Assembly (NCBI GenBank): GCA_020024735.1
Contig: JAHHTI010000027.1
Span: forward strand, 1 to 12,632
Reading direction: 5' to 3'
Length of the DNA: 12,632 bases
Origin: Mycoplasmataceae bacterium
GTDB taxonomy: Bacteria; Bacillota_I; Bacilli_A; Mycoplasmatales; Mycoplasmoidaceae
Under the pieces are notes generated by a model. That model was not told where the DNA came from, ran no database searches, and saw nothing but the letters and a program-made list of their open reading frames with translations. Each line of letters starts with the position of its first letter. Positions within the stretch are counted from its first letter, which is position 1. The position numbers were made by a program, and so were the translations under genes. Shown here one piece after another: positions 7,289 through 12,632 of the stretch.

Positions 7289-7684
7289 ATGCATATAGAT
7301 CCAATCGCAGAATTATTAACAAAAATTAAAAATGCAAAGAAAGTCTACAAGCCTTCAGTGACTGTACAATTTTCTAATTACAAAGAAGCTATTTTAAAAG
7401 TTTTAAAAGAAGAAGGTTTTATTAAAGACTACGAAGTTATTAAAGCCGAAAACAATAAGTCATTTATCGAAGTTCAATTAAAATACAAAAACAAAGCTTC
7501 AGCTATCCATGGTATGAGACAAATTTCTAAACCAGGTTTAAGAATTTATTCAGAATCTAAAAAAGTGCCTAAAGTACTTAATGGTTTAGGAATTGCTTTA
7601 ATTTCTACTTCTAAAGGAATTATGACTGACAAGCAAGCAAGAAAGGAAAATGTAGGTGGTGAAATTATCGCCTATGTTTGATAA
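7289..7684 (+). CDS. rpsH: 30S ribosomal protein S8
   Basis: S8 binds the central domain of 16S rRNA and, in E. coli, represses the spc operon. The 131-residue product begins MHIDPIAELLTKIKNA, like the family's M..DPIADMLTRIRNA. It ends GGEIIAYVW, with W131 encoded by UGA at 7679 directly before the true stop UAA. That final Trp is conserved in S8. The RISKPGLR-type motif appears as QISKPGLRIY, and STSKGIMTDKQAR is also present. GAGGAGGAG gives a strong ribosome binding site. Confidence 0.96.
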
Positions 7685-7695
7685 GGAGTGTAAAT

Positions 7696-8241
7696 ATGTC
7701 TAGAATCGGAAATCGTGTATTAACAATTCCTAGTGGAGTAACTCTAGAAATCCAATCTAATCAAATTAAAGTTAGTGGAAACAATGAAACTATTTTAGTA
7801 GCTTATGATCCTAAAATTATTGGTATTGAACAAAAAGACAATCAAATTTCAGTTACCAGAAAAAATGAATTAAAAGAAACTAAAATGTTACATGGGACAG
7901 TGAATGCTAATTTAAACAACGCTTTAATTGGATTAACTAAAGGATTTGAAAAAACACTAATATTAAAAGGTGTTGGTTACAAAGCAAAGGTTGAAGGTAA
8001 TAAATTAAGTATGACTTTAGGATTTTCTCATCCAGTAATTCTTGAAATTCCTAAAAACATTAAAGTAGAAACTCCTAGTGCTACTGAAATTAAATTAAAA
8101 AGTTCTTCTAAGGAAGCTGTTGGTCAATTCTGTGCAATCATTAGAGCATACCGTATGCCAGAACCATATAAAGGTAAAGGGGTTTTATTTGATGGTGAAA
8201 AGATCATCAGAAAAGCTGGAAAGACTGCTGATAAGAAATAA
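7696..8241 (+). CDS. rplF: 50S ribosomal protein L6
   Basis: L6 is made of two related domains and sits near the sarcin-ricin loop and the L7/L12 stalk base. The product is 181 residues against 175-180 usual. It begins MSRIGNRVLTIPSGV and contains GFEKTLILKGVGYKAKVEG, then LGFSHPV and a PEPYKGKGV stretch near the end. The ATG at 7696 is chosen rather than a TTG at 7678, because the family starts at MSRIG and AAGGAG lies between the two sites. A basic end (AGKTADKK) follows the core. Confidence 0.96.
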   Translation: MSRIGNRVLTIPSGVTLEIQSNQIKVSGNNETILVAYDPKIIGIEQKDNQISVTRKNELKETKMLHGTVNANLNNALIGLTKGFEKTLILKGVGYKAKVEGNKLSMTLGFSHPVILEIPKNIKVETPSATEIKLKSSSKEAVGQFCAIIRAYRMPEPYKGKGVLFDGEKIIRKAGKTADKK

Positions 8242-8251
8242 GGGGTAATGT

Positions 8252-8611
8252 ATGAAGAAAATTAATGTAAATAGAAATCTAAAGAAAAGTATTAGACAAC
8301 ATAGAAACTTCAAAAAGTTAAAAATGTTGGATAATGGCAAACCAAGATTGTTAGTGAAAAAGACTAATGCTCATATTTTTGTACAATTAATTGATTTACA
8401 AAATTCTAAAACACTTGCATCAAGTTCATCAGTACAATTAAAATTACCTAATGGAAATAAAGAAAATGCTAAAAAAGTTGGTACCGATATTGCTAACAAA
8501 GTGCTTAAACTTGGTATTAAAGAAGTTTCCTTTGATAGAGGTGGTTCAAAATACCATGGTAGAGTGCTTGAATTAGCAAACGCTGCTAGAGCAGCTGGAT
8601 TAAAATTCTAG
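8252..8611 (+). CDS. rplR: 50S ribosomal protein L18
   Basis: L18 binds 5S rRNA together with L5. The 119-residue product has the family's basic N-terminal arm, then KPRLLVKKTNAHIFVQLID (about 30-48), KLGIKEVSFDRGGSKYHGRV and a final ARAAGLKF. AAGGGG lies ahead of the start. An ATG at 8248 is in another frame. Spacing to rplF is 10 nt and to rpsE 16 nt. Confidence 0.95.
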   Translation: MKKINVNRNLKKSIRQHRNFKKLKMLDNGKPRLLVKKTNAHIFVQLIDLQNSKTLASSSSVQLKLPNGNKENAKKVGTDIANKVLKLGIKEVSFDRGGSKYHGRVLELANAARAAGLKF

Positions 8612-8627
8612 GAGATTGGAGTAAGAT

Positions 8628-9275
8628 ATGGATAAAGAAAACTTAATGATTAAAGAACAACAATTAGAAGACGAAGTAATTAGTGAAGCAACTAATGTTG
8701 TTGAAGAAAATGAAAACAAAGAAATTGAAGATCACTCAGTAGTTAAAGAAGAAACTAAAAGAATTAAATCTACTAACCGTAGACCAATGGCTGCTAAGAA
8801 AGACTTATTTGAAAAAAGAGTTGTACAAATCAAAAGAATTTCAAAAACTACTAAGGGTGGTAGAAACATGAGATTCTCAGCATTAGTAGTGATTGGTGAT
8901 AAGAATGGTAGAGTAGGATTTGGAATGGGAAAATCAATCGAAGTTCCAGATGCAATTAAAAAAGCAGTTAAAAATGCTAACAATAATATCTTCAATTTAA
9001 AAATCAACAAAAAAGGTACTGTTTATCATGAAAATATCGGACACGATGGTGCTGGTAGAATCTTAGTAAAACCTGCTCCATTAGGAACTGGAATTATTGC
9101 TGGTGGTTCTGTACGGGCTGTCGTAGAATTAGCAGGATACCATGATATCTATACTAAATGTTTAGGATCTAATACTCCAATCAATGTTATTAGAGCTACT
9201 ATCGATGCTTTAGTTAACCAATATGATCCTAGAGATATTGCAAAATTAAGAGATAAGAAACTATCAGATTTATAG
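8628..9275 (+). CDS. rpsE: 30S ribosomal protein S5, acidic N-extension
   Basis: S5 helps shape the mRNA entry channel and affects decoding accuracy. The S5 core begins about residue 60: KRVVQIKRISKTTKGGRNMRF, then GDKNGRVGFGMGKS, and GTGIIAGGSVRAVVELAG with PINVIRATIDAL further on. The 215-residue product is about 50 longer than the classic form. The added N-terminal part is strongly acidic (about 1-42 rich in Glu, Asp and Asn), then basic around 43-58. M54 could be an internal start, but the ribosome binding site GGAGATTGGAG precedes 8628, which supports the long form. Confidence 0.94.
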   Translation: MDKENLMIKEQQLEDEVISEATNVVEENENKEIEDHSVVKEETKRIKSTNRRPMAAKKDLFEKRVVQIKRISKTTKGGRNMRFSALVVIGDKNGRVGFGMGKSIEVPDAIKKAVKNANNNIFNLKINKKGTVYHENIGHDGAGRILVKPAPLGTGIIAGGSVRAVVELAGYHDIYTKCLGSNTPINVIRATIDALVNQYDPRDIAKLRDKKLSDL

Positions 9276-9295
9276 GATAAAGAGGAGGCAATTAT

Positions 9296-9742
9296 ATGGA
9301 ATTACATAATTTAAAATCAACACCAGGTGCAAGAAACCACAAAAAGAAAATTGTTGGTCGTGGTCACGGTTCAGGGATGGGAAAAACATCTACTCGTGGT
9401 CAAGATGGACAAAAAGCAAGAAAATCTGGTCATACTAGATTAGCATTTGAAGGGGGACAAACTCCTTTATATCGTCGTTTACCAAAAGTTGGTTTCAACA
9501 ATGCTGAGTTTGCTAACAATTTCAATGTGATTACATTAAAGAATTTGGAAAAATATGCAAGCGAAAAAGAAATCACTTTAGAATTACTAGTACAAAAGGG
9601 AGAATTTCCTAAAAATAAACTTCCTTTAAAAGTAATCGGTAACACTAAAGTATCTAAAGGTTTAGTGATTAAAGCTCACAAATTTTCACAAGGTGCTTTG
9701 AAAGCAATTGAAGATTCTCAAGCAAAAGCTGTTATTTTATAG
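9296..9742 (+). CDS. rplO: 50S ribosomal protein L15
   Basis: L15 is a late-assembling 50S protein with an extended N-terminal arm inside the rRNA. The product is 148 residues, near the usual 145. It begins MELHNLKSTPGARNHKKKIVGRGHGSG, with the Gly/Arg/Lys-rich arm GQDGQKARKSGHTR and FEGGQTPLYRRLPKVGF (about 51-67). GAGGAGG lies ahead of the start. It follows rpsE directly: the 20-nt gap leaves no room for rpmD (L30), often found here in other bacteria. Confidence 0.96.
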   Translation: MELHNLKSTPGARNHKKKIVGRGHGSGMGKTSTRGQDGQKARKSGHTRLAFEGGQTPLYRRLPKVGFNNAEFANNFNVITLKNLEKYASEKEITLELLVQKGEFPKNKLPLKVIGNTKVSKGLVIKAHKFSQGALKAIEDSQAKAVIL

Positions 9743-9743
9743 T
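9715..9743 (+). promoter_or_regulatory. Possible internal promoter before secY
   Basis: TTCTCA (9715-9720, four of six to TTGACA) is followed after 17 bases by TATAGT (9738-9743, five of six to TATAAT). Transcription would begin near 9750, about ten bases before the secY start. That would give a nearly leaderless secY message, which would fit the absence of a Shine-Dalgarno sequence there. In AT-rich DNA such boxes occur often by chance, so this is a weak call. Confidence 0.25.
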
Positions 9744-9759
9744 AAAATAAGTAAATAAT

Positions 9760-11226
9760 ATGCAATATGTAGCGAAAAACAAAAATGATGTTTTATTTTT
9801 AAAACAAGTTAAAAGGATTTTTACTTCAAAAACCGTTTTAACCTCACTTTTTGTCACGCTATTCATCTTAATTTTATTTGATTTTCTATCAAAAATTCCA
9901 ATGCCTTATTTAAAAACTCCTGATGTTTCTCAATTAGGATCAGGAACACAAACTTTTTTATCAATGCTTAACTTACTAGGTGGGGGTGGTTTAAAAAACC
10001 TATCCATCTTTGCGACTGGTATCTCTCCATATATTACTACGCAAATTATTATTCAATTATTATCTTCGGATGTTATTCCTCCTTTAGCCCGGTTAACGAA
10101 GAGCGGGGAAAAAGGAAAGAAGAAGATTTCCATGATTACAAAGATTGCGACTTTGCCTTTTACCATTGTTCAAGCTTATTCAATTATTGCCATTTATCAA
10201 TCATCAGGAGTAAGTTTCAATGGTCCTGAAGGTCAAGAAATTAGCGGTTTTTACCAATTCTTCTATATTACATTAATGTGTGCAGGGACATATATTGCCA
10301 TTTTCTTTTCTGATATTCTAACTAAGAAAGGTTTAGGAAACGGAGTAACTAACCTAATTCTTGCCGGAATCGTTTCTCAATTATTTGGAAACTTTACTCT
10401 AGTGAAAACTAGTATTGATAATCATATAACTAATTCTTTACACCAAGTGATTGCTTTTGTGTTTTATATGATTTTTTATTTCTTGATTTTATGAACTGTT
10501 ACTTTCATTTCATTATCAACTAGAAAAATTCCAATTCAACAAACAGGACAATCTCTTATTAAAGAAGGTGATGATTTACCTTACTTACCATTTAAATTAA
10601 ATACAGCAGGGGTAATTCCAGTTATTTTTGCTTCTTCCTTAATTACCTTACCATTAACCATTGCAGAAATTGTAAGATCTTCTTATACTAATGGTGGTGG
10701 AGAACAAAACTGATTCTATATCTTTGCAAATGCCGTATTTAATTTCAATCAAATTGGTGGAATTATTAATTATATGTTCTTAATTATCCTTTTCACCTTC
10801 TTCTATTCTAACATCCAACTTAACCCTAACCGAATTTCAACAGACTTTATGAAATCAGGAAGATTTATTCTTGGGGTAAAAATTGGGACTACAACTGAAA
10901 AATATATTTCCAAAGTGCTCTATCGTTTAAATTGAATTGGAGGACCTTTCCTTGCGATTGTAACTGCCTTACCATATATTGTTTCTTATGCATCTGGAGG
11001 AATTATTCCTTCTGTAGCTTCACTTGGGGGAACAGGTATCATCATTATGGTTAGTGCATCGATTGATTTATGAGATTCAATTGCCTCTGCTTCAACTACT
11101 TCTTCATATACTATTAGAAGAAGAAAGATTCAAAGCTTTGATGAAACTAATATTTATATGGAAAATGCAACTCAAAAAGATGGTGGAGTTTCTACAGCTA
11201 ATAAAGATAAGGACTTATTATGATAG
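9760..11226 (+). CDS. secY: Preprotein translocase channel subunit SecY
   Basis: SecY is the membrane pore through which proteins leave or enter the membrane, with SecE and SecA. The 488-residue product, slightly longer than the usual 430-450, has ten hydrophobic segments: about 24-44, 73-93, 125-145, 165-187, 196-215, 230-252, 285-304, 333-350, 393-410 and 423-442. Family motifs are ATGISPYITTQIIIQLL in segment 2, KGLGNGVTNLIL before segment 5, TRKIPIQ after segment 6 and NTAGVIPVIFA in segment 7. UGA Trp codons lie at 10492, 10711, 10933, 11071 and 11221. The last precedes the true stop UAG. The start lacks any GGAG-type ribosome binding site, unlike the genes before it. The C-terminal cytosolic tail (about 445-488) is polar and longer than usual. 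Confidence 0.96.
11209..11213 (+). promoter_or_regulatory. adk ribosome binding site inside secY
   Basis: AAGGA lies six bases before ATG 11220, inside the last codons of secY. It decides in favour of this start over the later in-frame ATG at 11241. Because adk begins within the last two codons of secY, ribosomes ending secY can reinitiate directly. Confidence 0.6.
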
Positions 11227-11873
11227 ATAAAAATAAAAAAATGAAGATTATTCTTTTAGGAGCTCCTGGTTCAGGGAAAGGGACAGTTTCTTCATTATTG
11301 TTAAATAATTATAAATTAGAACACATTTCTACTGGTAATTTATTCCGTGCGGAAGTACAAAACAACGGACCTTTAGCTTCGAAGATTAAAGAACTAATGG
11401 TTAATGGGCAATTAATTCCGGATGACATTACAAATAAATTAGCTTCCAATGCTATCTTAAAAGCTTTTGAACAAGCTGATGGATTTATTCTTGATGGTTA
11501 TCCAAGAACTATGGCACAAGCTGAATTCTTAACTAAAATCTGTGATATTGATAAAGTGTTCTATTTAAATATTGCGCCTGATTTATTAGTGAAGAGAATT
11601 GTTGGTAGAAGAATTTGTTTAGATTGTGGTAAAAACTATAATATCTATTTTTCTAAACCACTTCAAGACGGTATTTGTGATCAATGTCATTTACCATTAT
11701 CACAAAGAAAAGACGACAATGAAGAAACACTTGTTTCACGAATTGCTGAATATGAAACTAAAACTGCTCCACTAGTAGACTTTTATCAAAAAACCGGTAA
11801 ACTAATTAATATTGATGCTACTCAAGATATTGAAACTGTTTATCAACAAATTGCAAGTGAGTTAGAAAAATAA
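11220..11873 (+). CDS. adk: Adenylate kinase, zinc-LID form
   Basis: Adk converts ATP and AMP to two ADP in the cytosol. The 217-residue product has the P-loop GAPGSGKGT (14-22), the AMP-site STGNLFR (37-43) and DGYPRT (92-97, usually DGFPRT), and KRIVGRRIC leading into the LID. The LID holds C133-x2-C136-x16-C153-x2-C156, the zinc-binding type found in Gram-positive relatives. VSRIAEYETKTAPLVDFY follows. There are no Trp codons. The start lies within secY, an overlap of 7 nt, and a seven-residue lead (MIDKNKK) precedes the usual MKIILLG. The stop shares one base with map. Confidence 0.96.
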   Translation: MIDKNKKMKIILLGAPGSGKGTVSSLLLNNYKLEHISTGNLFRAEVQNNGPLASKIKELMVNGQLIPDDITNKLASNAILKAFEQADGFILDGYPRTMAQAEFLTKICDIDKVFYLNIAPDLLVKRIVGRRICLDCGKNYNIYFSKPLQDGICDQCHLPLSQRKDDNEETLVSRIAEYETKTAPLVDFYQKTGKLINIDATQDIETVYQQIASELEK

Positions 11874-12628
11874 TGAGTACTTTAATTAAAAGTGAAGACG
11901 ATATCAAAAAAATTAAACAAGCCGCTGCTATTTGAAAAGAAACTCGTACTGTTTTAACTAACTTTGTGAAAGTAGGCGTGAGTCTTAAAGAAATCGATAC
12001 ATTAGCTAAACAAACTATTGAAAAATTAGGAGGAACACCCGCTTTTTATGGCTATGGTGATTTCCCAAGTAATATTTGTTTATCTGTCAATGAAATCTTA
12101 ATTCACGGCATTGCGACTGATTATGTTTTAAAGGATGGAGATTTAATTACTCTAGATGTAGGAGTTTTATACGAAGGTCATTATTGCGATGCTGCCTACA
12201 CAATTATTGTTGGTGAAGCTTCCTATGAAGCAACTCACATTAATGAAGTGTGTTATGAAAGTTTAATGAGAGCTATTAATATTATTCAACCTAATGTGAC
12301 AACTAATAATGATATTGCTGAAACTATTCAAGATTACGTTGAAAGTCAAGGTTATGAAGTGGTAAGAGATTTCACTGGTCATGGATGTGGAAATAAACTT
12401 CACGAAGACCCTACCATTTCTAATTACCGTTGTAATTGATTTAGAAAAGCTACCTTAGTACCAGGAATGGTAATTTGTATTGAACCCATGATTATGACTG
12501 AAAGTCACAAATATGTCATTGATAAGACTAATAATTGATCAGTGATTGCTAAAAATAAAAAACTTACTTGTCATTGAGAACATATGCTTTTAATCACTGA
12601 TAAAGGTGTGGAAGTCTTAACTGCTTAA
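11873..12628 (+). CDS. map: Methionine aminopeptidase type I
   Basis: Map removes the initiator methionine from new proteins after deformylation. The 251-residue product is a single-domain type I enzyme. The five metal ligands of the family can be placed at D95 (TLDVG), D106 (YCDAAYT), H170 (TGHGCG), E204 (IEPM) and E236 (WEHMLLIT); H78 (IHGI) and H177 (LHEDP) match the substrate-site histidines. UGA codons give W21, W189, W222 and W235, so the gene is open only in code 4. It begins on the adk stop (TAATG) with no good Shine-Dalgarno sequence (only GTGAG), so coupling to adk is likely. The gene is complete, with 4 nt left after it. Confidence 0.96.
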
Positions 12629-12632
12629 ACTT

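Noticed and set aside
11024..11230. A 68-codon plus-strand frame in the end of secY.
   Set aside because: It is out of frame with the SecY sequence, which continues with the family motif in segment 10. It is a shadow.

Overview
The window is the S10-spc ribosomal-protein operon of a wall-less bacterium (Mollicutes, mycoplasma-type), followed by secY, adk and map, all on the + strand. The decisive clue is the genetic code. UGA interrupts many of the genes exactly where their families carry tryptophan, for example in the KPW motif of L4, the TW-SRKS motif of S19, and the final Trp of S14 and S8. I counted 31 in-frame UGA codons and no UGG in any gene, so this is translation table 4. Low G+C, dominance of AGA for Arg and tight gene packing fit. 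I cannot name the genus from the sequence alone.

Layout: positions 1-144 hold three 7-nt T-tracts, a probable promoter (-10 TATAAT at 34-39) and an RNA leader of about 100 nt that can fold near the rpsJ ribosome binding site. The genes follow in canonical order: rpsJ, rplC, rplD, rplW, rplB, rpsS, rplV, rpsC, rplP, rpmC, rpsQ (S10 part), then rplN, rplX, rplE, rpsN, rpsH, rplF, rplR, rpsE, rplO (spc part), then secY, adk and map. The window stops 4 nt after the map stop codon; infA, rpmJ and rpsM would normally come next. rpmD (L30), often found between rpsE and rplO, is absent. No gap between genes exceeds 31 nt, and there is no minus-strand gene, tRNA, terminator, mobile element or CRISPR.

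The genes work together in making ribosomes and handling new protein chains. Most encode proteins of the 50S and 30S subunits. SecY is the membrane channel that receives nascent chains, Map removes the initiator methionine, and Adk balances adenine nucleotides. Nearly all ribosomal genes have a strong Shine-Dalgarno sequence (AAGGAG type); secY and map do not. Four gene pairs share the one-base overlap TAATG.

The most unusual item is L22 (rplV). It is 240 residues instead of about 110, with a Pro-Lys repeat linker and then a compact domain holding two CxxC pairs that looks like a zinc-binding module. L23, L29 and L3 also carry C-terminal tails and S5 an acidic N-terminal one. L22, L23 and L29 all ring the polypeptide exit of the ribosome, so the exit site may be remodelled in this organism. 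I found no wholly new system; the L22 tail domain and the rpsJ leader are the best candidates for new biology.
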